A DNA stretch of 64,000 nt from Hydractinia symbiolongicarpus (Eukaryota > Cnidaria > Hydrozoa > Anthoathecata > Hydractiniidae), in NCBI RefSeq assembly GCF_029227915.1, contig NC_079879.1:24132501-24196500 (forward strand), read 5' to 3'. Shown here in pieces: positions 25,501-34,469 of the stretch; position 1 is the first letter of the stretch, and the number at the start of each line of letters is the position of its first letter. The translations under genes were made by a program, and so were the position numbers. The notes beneath the pieces were generated by a model. The model worked only from the letters and a program-made list of their open reading frames with translations, was not told where the DNA came from and searched no databases.

Positions 25501-26627
25501 GGATACGGCGGTTTTCTTTACGACTTTAAATACGTAGAAAATAATCATAAAATTGTTTCCTTTCCCAACAACTAAAGCTTCATTCGCTTCTTTCAAATTA
25601 ACAGCGTCATTAGAATTAAAAAATGGTATACCTTTTGTTGCATGTTAGAAAGTTGATTTTCCAATCTCGATATTTTGCGAGATTTCTTGTCAATCTAAAT
25701 TGTTAGAAAATATATACCTATCCCATTGTTTAAACTGACATGATGCCATATGTGATTCCGTTTTTTTTAAGAGAGGTTGTATATACCGTTACCGCACGTT
25801 CAGTATCTTAGTACATTTGACCACGCATACGTAAACTCATTCCGTTGAACATTGGTGTGTTTTCCATCGTTGATCTATACGTGGTGTTAGAAATGGGATA
25901 TGACGTTGTCGAGGGGTTTTAAGCTCTGATAGAGTAATATAATTAAAGTGTATACTAATTCTGACCTGATGTTGAAGAATGGAAATAGATTGTTCCTGTT
26001 TGTCAATCCTCTTTGCCATATCATGAATCTAGAAATAAAACTAACTTGGAAGTGGTAGCTAATTTTATTTATTTGTTTTTTTACTCCCGTTATTCAAAAG
26101 TAAGGAATTTGTCACGTTTTTTCTTGGACTTTCCATAGCTTTTTTTAATTTTTCCATCTGGAAATAAATAAATCCTTGTCGATTTTCGATATTTTATATA
26201 TTTTCCGCGCGTTTGTAACATTTTCATTGACTTAGTATAATAACTTAGGAGTAACATTATTATTTCATAAAAAATTTGGCATTGGTCCATCACCATAGCC
26301 TCTATATTACTTTGGTAACAATATTTCCATTTTTTTATAATGCATTGGTTTTGCAGATTCGATCTTGTCTTATCTACTCACCAGAAAAGCTTCATCTTGC
26401 ATCTTTGCCTTTAATGATTGTGTCTCATTGGGAACGATTACACCAACTTTCAACAGGCTAATTAATATAAGTGCAATGATAATCAAAACAAAAGCGAAAA
26501 TCGTTAATGCAGCAAGTAGATAAAAGTAGTTGTGAGATTGTTGGCTTTGGTTTTTTCTCTTCGGTTTTTTTAATTTTCCATAATTGAACGAGGTGTCTCC
26601 TTCATCTTCAATTACATTCATTTCCAT
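19540..26627 (-). CDS. Type II membrane C-type lectin with exon-modular stalk
   Basis: I reconstructed this from splice signals and reading phase. Exons: 26382-26627, 25966-26028, 25632-25694, 24812-24874, 24332-24394, 24173-24235, 22703-22765, 22554-22607, 21864-21926, 21723-21768, 21584-21621, 21265-21318, 20896-20935, 20562-20733, 19540-19756. All have AG/GT borders and the phases join without a stop, giving about 435 residues. Residues 1-33 are a charged tail (YGKLKKPKRK). Residues 34-65 are one strongly hydrophobic membrane segment with no cleavable signal, hence a type II topology. The stalk runs to about residue 293 and carries about nine N-X-S/T sites. The C-terminal C-type lectin domain has the outer cysteine pair (ERYC, VCK), the inner pair (EDC, LFC), a WIGL-like FIGF, EPN and WND. 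EPN plus WND is the known signature of calcium-dependent mannose-type sugar binding. One or two small exons could still be missed or alternative. Confidence 0.85.
20560..20735 (-). other. Lectin exon: first half of the C-type lectin domain
   Basis: Exon 20562-20733 begins after 'atttacacatag' and ends at AATAG before gtaggt. It encodes the strand with NDSMYVFS, the helix TWLDAERYC with the first conserved cysteine, and NGHLASI. It joins phase-correct to exon 19540-19756, which carries the calcium-site motifs. On its own it would look like an 87-residue open frame ending in intron sequence. Confidence 0.85.
21265..26028 (-). other. Array of stalk exons, mostly exactly 63 nt
   Basis: Seven exons are 63 nt (21 codons), two are 54 nt (18 codons), and a 46+38 nt pair sums to 84 nt (28 codons). 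All but the split pair are phase 0 at both ends, so each can be skipped or duplicated without shifting the frame. Most encode a short amphipathic stretch of three heptads (for example MAKRIDKQEQSISILQHQ, SRKISRLENQLSNM), and most carry an N-glycosylation sequon (LNMT, NNS, YNLT, VNAT, SNNT, VNET twice, VNTS). The expected product is a rod-like glycosylated coiled-coil stalk that could set lectin reach or oligomer state. Confidence 0.8.
22055..22117 (-). pseudogene. Dead 63-nt stalk exon with in-frame stop
   Basis: Counting back 63 nt from a good donor (CAG before gtaacc, at 22054) gives 21 codons in the phase of the neighbouring stalk exons. The last 15 codons read TLTTSIRNSNKDIAQ, but codon 6 is TAA and no AG acceptor sits at the expected border. 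The exact module length argues for a once-functional exon that has decayed. Confidence 0.5.
26095..26157 (-). pseudogene. Dead 63-nt stalk exon with lost donor
   Basis: A strong acceptor (atttatttccag) is followed by 21 open codons starting MEKLKKAMESPRKN, with an NVT sequon like the live stalk exons. At exactly 63 nt the sequence continues 'aataac' instead of a GT donor. It lies between the membrane exon and the first live stalk exon, where another module would be expected. Confidence 0.5.
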
Positions 26628-26954
26628 CTGAAATGAAATACACAGAATCAAGAAATGTATAAAATTGAAGAACTACAGCAAGAAAGAGAAGAAAAAAGGA
26701 TAGGACTCTTTCAAAAGATTTGTTAAACTTGATAAGTAGTGAAGTACTACATGTAGACAAACATTGTGGATAAAAAAGATAGTATTTAAACCAGTTAGGA
26801 AAACGGCTTTTGTACATGTGTTTTTTATGTTTATTTTTTTTATTTTATTTCTAACTTTAACAATATTAAATAAATAACTCTAAAAATTAGTATAAGATTA
26901 TGAGGAAAGTAATAATTTTTAAAAACTATATAAACTGTATGAATAAATTCTTAC

Positions 26955-27000
26955 CTTAATTGCAAATTCGCAACAATCTTCTTCTTGTCACAGTTTTCTT
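26955..27000 (-). promoter_or_regulatory. 5' untranslated exon and TATA box of the lectin gene
   Basis: A minus-strand TATATAAG lies at 27028-27035, predicting transcription start near 27000. About 45 nt downstream is a strong donor (AATTAAG before gtaagaat, exon end 26955). The next acceptor, 'tatttcatttcag' at 26628, directly precedes the start codon ATGGAAATG at 26627. The first exon is therefore non-coding. Confidence 0.6.
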
Positions 27001-27449
27001 TGAATTGTCGACATTTATTAATTGCCACTTATATAGTCAATTTTGCATTCGTTAAAATGTAATTTTCGAAATTAATTACCAATTAACGTGAAAAGATTCT
27101 AACATGAAAATCACGTTTTTTTTTATGCATCATGGGAAATTGTTTCCGTCTTGACTGTTGTTTCTGTATTATTGTTTTTATTTCATAGCTGATTTTAACA
27201 TTTAAATCTTTTCTTCAATCATTTTTATTACCTTGGCAGCTATAGTGGTGTGAAATAAACAACATTTTATTTCTTGCTTTAGTTTTGTTACTATTTCGAT
27301 ACAGAAACCACTAATTGAAATTTTAAGGAGAGGGAACATTTAAATAGGATTCTTTAACTCAATTTTCACTGTACTATAGTCTGCGACTTTTCTGCGACAA
27401 TATTACAAGAAGTCAGAGGAAATACAAAACGAAAAAATAAGTTATATAC

Positions 27450-27588
27450 TTTTTGCATGTTTTGCCTATGTTCGTTATATTTTTCTTCCACATTATTAAT
27501 TCTGGAATGATTACTAACGGCTTTGACGACAGAACCTTGTTTTTCAGAAAGTTTGATCGGCTGGTTTTTACTACCCTTCTGCTTTGTC
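27450..27588 (-). other. Stalk-like coding exon upstream of the lectin promoter
   Basis: Acceptor 'ctattttttag' and donor CAAAAA before gtatat bound a 139-nt open stretch (1 + 46 codons). Its last 21 codons, starting NHSRINNVEEKYNEHRQNM, look like a lectin stalk module with an NHS sequon. The exon ends in phase 0, which fits the start of the membrane exon, but enters in a phase with no clear upstream partner. It could be an alternative 5' exon, part of a neighbouring lectin gene, or a stranded duplicate. Confidence 0.35.
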
Positions 27589-27741
27589 CTAAAAAATAGC
27601 AGCAAATTACGAACTGTTAGTGACACAATACAAGCTCGGTTGTAGTTTTGACTTTAATAACTTTTACCAGTTCGTCTTTACTCGCCTAGATGTTAACCAG
27701 CATAACATAACATGGTTGGTTTAATTTAATAAATGGATAGC

Positions 27742-28060
27742 TAGCCGTACTAGCTTAGAAGCTGATAAAAAATTTTCTGCAGCAAGTACATGCTTTACTC
27801 GATTAAGATTTACTGGGTCCAATGTACTAATTGAAGGTAGAATGATATAAATGTCATTTATCAGCTATCTGAGCAAGATGAACATTATGGTTGTTTAAAC
27901 TTATTTTTAGTGTGAAAGGTGGAAACAAGATGAAAAGCGTCACAATTGTCAAGAAGCGGAACGGGACAAAAAGCCCTGGGGACAATTTTTAAGAGATAGA
28001 CCGAAGGAAGTCCAACTGCAGCTAAGCCAATTGGTGATGGCACCCAATATAACAAATATG
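27742..28060 (+). repeat. Direct duplication, copy 1
   Basis: Matches 28551-28870. The best blocks are 'gatagctagcc', 'gattaagatttactgggtcc' with the following 'aatgtactaattgaaggtag', and 'gggacaaaaagccctgggga'. In this copy, after a possible acceptor (ttatttttag at about 27910), the plus strand stays open for more than 50 codons (CERWKQDEKRHNC..., KKPWGQFLRDRPKEV). That may be a real exon of an unidentified gene. Confidence 0.7.
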
Positions 28061-28550
28061 GCAACTTCAAAATTTTAAGTGCAATAAAAAGCCACAGTTG
28101 TATAAAGAGCATTACAGTATGTCTAATGGTCAACTAAAGCATATCTGGGAATAACGTCTTGGAAAGCTTTTGGAAACTTATTTTGTAGAAAAAAACATGA
28201 CACATCAATAGGCACTACGCTATTTACTTGTTCTTCTAAGCGTGACTTATGCACTGCAACAGGATCTTCTGAAAAGTTTTGCTAGAAACATGTGATAGTT
28301 TTATTTAGTTGATGTATCGAATTTGAGCTTTACATAACTTTACATTCTGAATTTTCAAATAACCATCTAAAGACACAAATCATTAAATATTATGAAAAAA
28401 TACAGCAGAATCGAAAAAGAAAGTATTTATACTTCAAAATAACCTAGCTAGCTCTATAAATAAATATTTATGTTTAATATATATCTATATAATATATTAT
28501 ACAATTTTAACTGGTTCTTGCAAAAAACGTACGTTTACTTCTATCACCTA

Positions 28551-28940
28551 TGGATAGCTAGCCATAGTAGCTTAGAAGATAATAAAATTTTTCTGCATCA
28601 TTTACTTACAAGTGCATGCTTTAGTCGATTAAGATTTACTGGGTCCAATGTACTAATTGAAGGTAGAATGATATAAATGTCGTGCTAATAGGTTATGTAC
28701 CAGCTATTTTCTTGAGTAAGGTGAACATAAACTTACTTTTAGTGTGGATATTTCACAGACCAAATAACGTATTACATTTGCAGAACAAGGTGAAAAGCGT
28801 CAGAATTGTCAAAAAGCGCAACGCCGTTGCGGGACAAAAAGCCCTGGGGACAAGGTTTAGAGAACATACTAGCTTTGACAAATATCGCACACTTTATAAA
28901 AAACGTGACTTGATTGGCCCAAATTTTAAACAATAAAAAA
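28551..28940 (+). repeat. Direct duplication, copy 2
   Basis: A second copy about 810 bp downstream of the first. An 8-nt insertion ('gccgttgc' type, near 28820) shifts the open frame seen in copy 1. An alternative frame then stays open to 28936, ending KKRDLIGPNFKQ. At least one copy is probably non-functional. Confidence 0.65.
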
Positions 28941-28944
28941 ATTT

Positions 28945-31940
28945 AGAGGTGTATGTGATTAGGACTGGACAATATAAAAAACTATATTAACTACAAAACA
29001 GTTTTTTGGCGATCAATTATGGTTGAACAACACTTAGGCATATATCATATAAATTAAAACTGAAATAATTGCCAAAAAGGGAAGTTATTTTGAAAATCAT
29101 AGTGTGTTTAGTCTTTTTCATACAAAACCAGTCTGAAGCGACCTTAGAATCAGCATGGCTAAATTTAAGGAAACTTAAGCAGGCTTAAAAAGTCCCCAAC
29201 AATAAAATTTTTTAATAAACAGCAGAATAAAAATGGTTCCTGATATAATTAAGATTCATATCAATATCAATTTGTTTTTTTTATTTTAAACGCTTAACAA
29301 ACATGCACAGTCTTATAAAATTTTACTCATATAGCTATCACAAAACCATCTAAACCTCAAAAAATTCTTGAAAATCCAACATCCAACAAAAAAATTTCAA
29401 AGCCAAAAAAAATATTTCGGGTTCAATTAAAAGCTTAGGTTTCTTATAGGAAAAAAAACAGAAAATATGTAATGTGATAAAACAGTCCAGGATGGAAATT
29501 ATTTATTCTAGCTTGTGGTCGTTTGTTTTCTCACCTACATAAACTGGAAAATAATATTCATATTGACTTCACTGTTAATAAATACGAAAATAATAAAGTC
29601 ATCTGAAGTTGCATTCTTGTTATTCAGAAGAAAATAATCAGGCTGAGAAAGGCTAAAAAATAAGAACAGCCAGTCTCAGGTCAGGTTTTACTGCTTTTTT
29701 AAAAATGTATAGCATAAATAAAAATTATTATATTAGCTAAATTCCCTAATAGTAGAGTTGTTAAGGCGTCGAATTGTTCATTTTGCGAATAAAGTTTCAC
29801 ACTTTGCACGAACCATCCTTGATGTCATGAGAGTCAATTTAGAAGTGGTTCCCAAAATTAAATTTTACGATGACGTCATAGTGACGTCGTTTGATTCCAA
29901 AATGACCCTGTTTTTTAAAGAACTTCAAAGCATGGTAATTTTGGTATCGTTTCAAAGAAAAAAAAAATTTAAGCAAATTTTTTGAGTTACAAACAAAAAT
30001 GTTATAGAAATTTTTGAAATATTTTGAAATGCAGTTTAATCGTTCAAGCAAAGACCTACTTTAAAATTTATTTCATACTCAAGTTCATATAACGTTGATA
30101 ACACGATTCATCTCTTTTTTCCACGTTTTCTGTCTAGCGTTTGGTTACAACTAAAATATAGGATCATATATTAATAATTTAAAATATTGCTGGAATTTTA
30201 ACTTTTTTTCTTTAGTGCGTTAATGCAAGCACTTGAAAGAGGGAAACAGAAATGAGGATATGACATTTAAAGTGAAAGTGCAAATAAGTATTTTCTTGAA
30301 CGAATGCAAAAATCTCGCGACACACCCATACAAAAGCTTGAGAATTTAAAATTAGGCTGTTATTAAAGAGAACATTGGTACTTTTAGTACGTGCATGTAT
30401 TAACAAGTCAGACTGAGACAGTGGATATTTCATTATTGTTAGTCTATCCATGTAATAATTGATTAGTAATTGTTATAACTCATTTCACTGTTACCTCCAA
30501 CACTTTGTCTTAACAACCGTGCATTAAGTCATTTTGTAGATATGGGAGTTTTTAGTTGCATAGAAACTTTTTTTGTAAAGGATAATGTCAAAAATATCCT
30601 GGGAAAATTTTTATTTGTACACAAATTTTTTTCCCTTTATAACTAAGAAATGTCTAAAAGGATATTTGATTTCTTTTTGCTTACCATAAATAAAAAGAAA
30701 CTGAATCCTCGATGATTAATTTCTTGTGGATGTCTCATGTCTCACAAGGATTTGTTTCAAAACTACTTTTTTTGAATAGTTTTCTTTAGATTTTTTTAAG
30801 ATCTCTTATGCTTAATGAAACTTCATGTTTGACTGTAAATAACGTGTACGGAATCATCTTAGCAGTTAAGTTTGTTTTGAATCATAAGAAAAGCAAAAAA
30901 ACCCACTCTCTTTCAATTCACAATAAAAGTGTGCTTTGCCCACATAACAAATATGTTCGCTTTGAGCACGCTATCAAATCTTGTAGAAGTATGTTAGACC
31001 CATTTTATCGTGAAGAGAGAGAAAAAAGCATTCACCCTATTCATTTTCGTGAATTTTTAAAGAATTATTATTGGCTATTGCAATTTTTAAAATCTATAAT
31101 ATTTTTAACTTTTATAATACTGTATCGTAAAATAAAATTTCTACGCGAAAATTAATAATAAAGACACGCGGACTAGATTCTAAGCTTTAATTTTGATTGA
31201 CATTTGACTGTCCTTTAACACGTATATCTCCAAGTTGAGCCAACATATTTTTAGGTGTGGTCGATGAAATATAATCTTTTTTGGATATACTAAACTTTAA
31301 AATGTAAAGCCTAAGGAGACATGGACAGCGCTCTATAAAAGAAAAAAGTGCCACCTTTGCTAGTGGTTGTTATTCTTTGGCTTATCTTTCGTTTGATGTG
31401 ACCAACTTTAACAAAAAATGTTTGTTTCAACAAAGAGAAAGCTTGCCAATTATGCGTTGTTATCGAAACTAAAAGTTTCAAACTTTCATCAAACTATTAA
31501 AATTCTTTAACTTTCGTTAAATAAATTTTTCAATATTTGTAAGCCGGCACGTGCCAGAGTAAATGCTGTCAGCCGGGTCGAATTTATCTTCTATTCACAA
31601 TAACCCCTTTTGGCACGAACATTTTTACTTGATTGAAAAGATGACACGCATAGGAATGTAAACACAAAAATTCCTGCAGTGAAGTATTTCGCAAACTTTA
31701 AAAACTTCAAATTCTCCAGAGTTACTCTAAATAAAATTCCGTAAACTGAAATTATATGTATCAGATGCTAGTAACATTGTGACTCCACTTCATCACATGG
31801 ACTTTCCCAATTTTGTATTATTTATGAAAAGAAAAAAGAAGTCACTAGCGAAGGAGATTCAACTTTGCAGTATTACGTAATGTCAGATTTTAGAATTGAA
31901 CAAGTGGGGAAATTTTAAATACAAATTGTTGATGCTGCCA
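28945..31940. other. Intergenic DNA
   Basis: No supported gene. A 115-codon plus-strand frame at 30808-31155 has no signal peptide, domain or splice support. A CRE-like inverted pair, GACGTCA-tag-TGACGTC, lies at about 29872-29888. Confidence 0.35.
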
Positions 31941-31950
31941 AAGATTTGTC

Positions 31951-32072
31951 ATTGGTTGATGCAGGGCGTACAAGAAATATAAAGAGACTGCTCAATCTCC
32001 TAAATGAAGGTATCCAAGGTAAACAGGAAAGGAAGGATATCTTTTGAAGCATTTGGACAACCTATACTTTTG
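31951..32072 (+). promoter_or_regulatory. Promoter and 5' untranslated exon of the 32-kb gene
   Basis: ATTGG (inverted CCAAT) at 31951-31955 and TATA-like 'aatataaag' at 31976-31984 predict a start near 32010. A strong donor (CTTTTG before gtaaga) ends the exon at 32072. The next acceptor, 'ttttccctag', ends at 32188. Small ATGs in this exon are not in frame with the coding region. The CCAAT plus TATA plus short first exon layout resembles the 17.7-kb gene. Confidence 0.5.
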
Positions 32073-32213
32073 GTAAGATATTGTATTGCTAAAATATACC
32101 TTACTGTTTACAAATTCTTACAACCTCAAATACTAGTTTAAAAAAAATTGATTCATTAAATTTTCTGACAAAAGCCTTTTTTCCCTAGCTCTACAAAGGA
32201 TAAAACAACATAC

Positions 32214-32597
32214 ATGTTGATGATTTCGTTTCTCCTGATTGTCACAAGTATGGGAAAACCGTTGTTAACAGAACGTCGAAAATCGTTTGATCAACTTAGA
32301 CAATCAACTATCAGTGCTCAATTCAAGGAAATATTATGCCCTTCTTCAGTTTGGCATTTTACGCAAGAAAATGGTACTTATGAATTATATTTTAACGATT
32401 CGAATCCTTCGCAGATAGTTGGATATATACCTGCCACTAATATTCGAATAGAAAAGTGTCTTTATAAAAATTCGAAACATTGTGAAACCAAAACGGCAAA
32501 AAAACAATTTGGGAAGCTTCAATTTCAAAATGGTGTACCAAGGCTACATGATGCTGTTGTCACAAAAGAGCTAGACCTTTATTGTAAATGTATTTGA
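32214..32597 (+). CDS. Secreted cystine-knot-like protein, type B (paralogue 1)
   Basis: 127 residues from ATG 32214, inside an exon that starts at 32189. A short hydrophobic leader ends ...TSMG before Lys-Pro, as in the type A genes. The mature domain has CPSS, then TYELYFND, IVGYIPATNIRIEKC, HCET, QFQNGVPR and a terminal YCKC. With five cysteines it lacks the CC pair of its paralogue at 63 kb. The order C ... V/I-R-I-E-x-C ... C ... C-x-C resembles Spätzle/Trunk-type cystine-knot ligands. That assignment is my inference from spacing only. AATAAA overlaps the region just after the stop (32598-32603), so the 3' untranslated region is very short. Confidence 0.8.
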   Translation: MLMISFLLIVTSMGKPLLTERRKSFDQLRQSTISAQFKEILCPSSVWHFTQENGTYELYFNDSNPSQIVGYIPATNIRIEKCLYKNSKHCETKTAKKQFGKLQFQNGVPRLHDAVVTKELDLYCKCI

Positions 32598-32639
32598 AAT
32601 AAAGTATTTAAAATACTATTTCTATTTGTGTATATTTAG

Positions 32640-33340
32640 CTACTGAGATTATACTTAAAAAAATTCTGGCACTTAAAAAGTACTTGTATGTATAATTTGT
32701 GTATACTAATAAGCCCTGAATATAAAGCCCTAGGCTATATATATCTGGTCAAAAATAAAGGATTATGGGAAAATAGGCCTTTCAATGATCTTATTTTTTG
32801 CCTTAGAATAATAAATGGATGTTTGTGCATTGTCTTTTTCTTAATACTTGCTAACTTTTTTATAAAAAAAGAATAATGCTTTTTTTGTTTCTGTAGTGCT
32901 GTTGCAACAATAATTATCTTGTCGTGATTTTTACATTCTTAAACGCCAGTTTTGAACAAATCGTTATTCTTCGTAGCATCTTTTGGTTTAATTTAGAATG
33001 ATATATTTGGTGATATGAGAAATCAAGTAAATAAAGGAGCCTCCATTTCTGTGTTAAATGGTGTTTGAAAGGAAGAATATGAAGTTAATAAACCACAATA
33101 GAACTATTCTCAATTTTTGAAGACGACAGCTGGAAAAAAAACACAAAAAACCTGACAATATATTTTCTCTGACAGTTGTCAGATACATCAGCATTTTTTT
33201 TTTTATTTTTCAAAATTTTTCTTGCCTTACCGTCGCAAGCTTTATAAAACTTTACCCCGCAATTTATCGCGCTAAAGCAAATCGACGTCATTATCGTTAA
33301 GCTTTGTAAGCAAATCGAAGTGGGTTTCTTGAATGCTGAA
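32640..33340. other. Intergenic DNA
   Basis: No gene supported. The open frame at 33085-33393 (minus) includes 'NPRPPALKANALPLGHHS', which is simply the antisense reading of the tRNA-like SINE head that follows. Confidence 0.45.
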
Positions 33341-33651
33341 TGATGGCCTAGTGGTAGAGCGTTCGCTTTTAGTGCAGGAGGTCTTGGGTTCAATCCCCGG
33401 TAAAATCATGTCAGAGATTTTAAAAGTGTAAACCTATCCTTTTTGGTTAGCGTTCAGCATGAGAATGCTGAACGCTAAGCAAAAAAATCTCAGGATTCCG
33501 TCTAGTTGAGCGATGGTTACGTTCCCACAACCTTTGGTAGCTCCAATGGGAGCTTAAAATGCACTAGGACCCCCTTCACAGGACCCTCGTTGACAGCGGT
33601 ACGACTAGGAGCTGAAGAAGGTATCCTGGGTAAATAATTTCAATAATAATA
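33341..33651 (+). mobile_element. tRNA-derived SINE with AAT tail
   Basis: The head carries an A box (TGGCCTAGTGG, 33344-33354) and a B box (GGGTTCAATCC, 33386-33396) at normal tRNA spacing, with a weak acceptor-like pairing (atgat/atcat). An unrelated body of about 230 bp follows, ending in a short AAT-repeat tail (tttcaataataatag). Pol III boxes, body and a simple tail define a SINE. The body holds the perfect hairpin at 33447-33478. Confidence 0.7.
33447..33478. repeat. Perfect 14-bp hairpin with GAGA tetraloop
   Basis: Arms 33447-33460 (ttagcgttcagcat) and 33465-33478 are exact complements around GAGA. It lies just after the tRNA-like head of the SINE and would form a stable stem in the SINE transcript. 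Confidence 0.9.
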
Positions 33652-34004
33652 GGTCCACTTCTGTACAGGGGACTCCGTAAACAGTCTTAAACTAACAGAA
33701 CTAACTAAGAAGTGACAGAATAGTCATAAAAAAGCTGTTTTTAGTGAAGTATGGTCCAGCTATTTCTACAGCAACTATACCACTGCATTGCATCGAATTC
33801 ATACTTCCACACTTAGCATTTGACGACGATACAACACGTGATAAAAGATGACCGGCGGATCGATTCGCTGCGATTCGTGACCCTTTTAAAAACTTCGATA
33901 ATAAATGTATCAGTTGTTTGGCAGCAAGTTATTACTTTCCATTAGACGCATCTTTATACCCGATGCGAAATCAAATCGGCTTCAAACAATATAACTCTAA
34001 TAAG

Positions 34005-34358
34005 CCATTGAAGTAAGAGTTGTTGTTCAAGCCAATCAACGCCTTAAACGTTCATACGTTAATATGTTCTCTGTCCCCTATACTGGTAAACCCGTTGGCG
34101 GTGATAGACCATATTATGTAAGTATTTGATTAAGCGTTGGAGCAATGTTGCCTGGCTGCACGGCAGAAATATTTCTTTGAGTTATTGCTATACGATTTGA
34201 TGCTATGATATAAGAGACATGTGTTTTAGGATCAGACACATACAAAAGATAAAGTGGAGCTTATCATTGGCAAAGTAGTTATTCCCGAACAACGACGTGA
34301 ACCCGGTCTTGCGATTCTTGAGGAGCTCGTTGTCACATTTGCATATTGCAACTGGTGA
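34005..34358 (+). CDS. Candidate small spliced gene, 3' exons, unknown product
   Basis: Exon 34005-34117 starts after 'actctaataag' and stays open through IEVRVVVQANQRLKR and SVPYTGKPVGGDRPYY to a strong donor (gtaagt). Exon 34230-34358 follows 'tgtgttttag' in matching phase 0 and reads DQTHTKDKVELIIGKVVIPE, then EPGLAILEELVVTFAYCNW and TGA. An AATAAA at 34463-34468 fits. An ATG at 34064 could be the start, giving 60 residues, but the frame is open upstream to 34007, so earlier exons are likely. A possible one begins near 33749 (KYGPAISTATIPLHC...). I do not recognise the family. Confidence 0.45.
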
Positions 34359-34469
34359 AAGTCACAGCAAGAAAAATATAACAGCCAAAAATCTTCATCC
34401 CAATCATGTGAAAAAAATGCATACCACATTGCACTTGTTACAAGAATGTCGTGAATGTTTAAAATAAAA

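Noticed and set aside
28682-28720. LIGYVPA resembling the GY[IL]PA motif of the secreted family
   Set aside because: It lies in the duplicated 28.6-kb block, whose other copy lacks these bases, with no cysteines, signal peptide or matching downstream residues.
30808-31155. 115-codon plus-strand frame
   Set aside because: No domain, no secretion signal, poor codon evidence. It could be an untranslated chance frame in AT-rich DNA.
33341-33412. Functional tRNA gene
   Set aside because: A and B boxes are present, but the acceptor and anticodon stems pair poorly and the sequence continues into a SINE body with an AAT tail.
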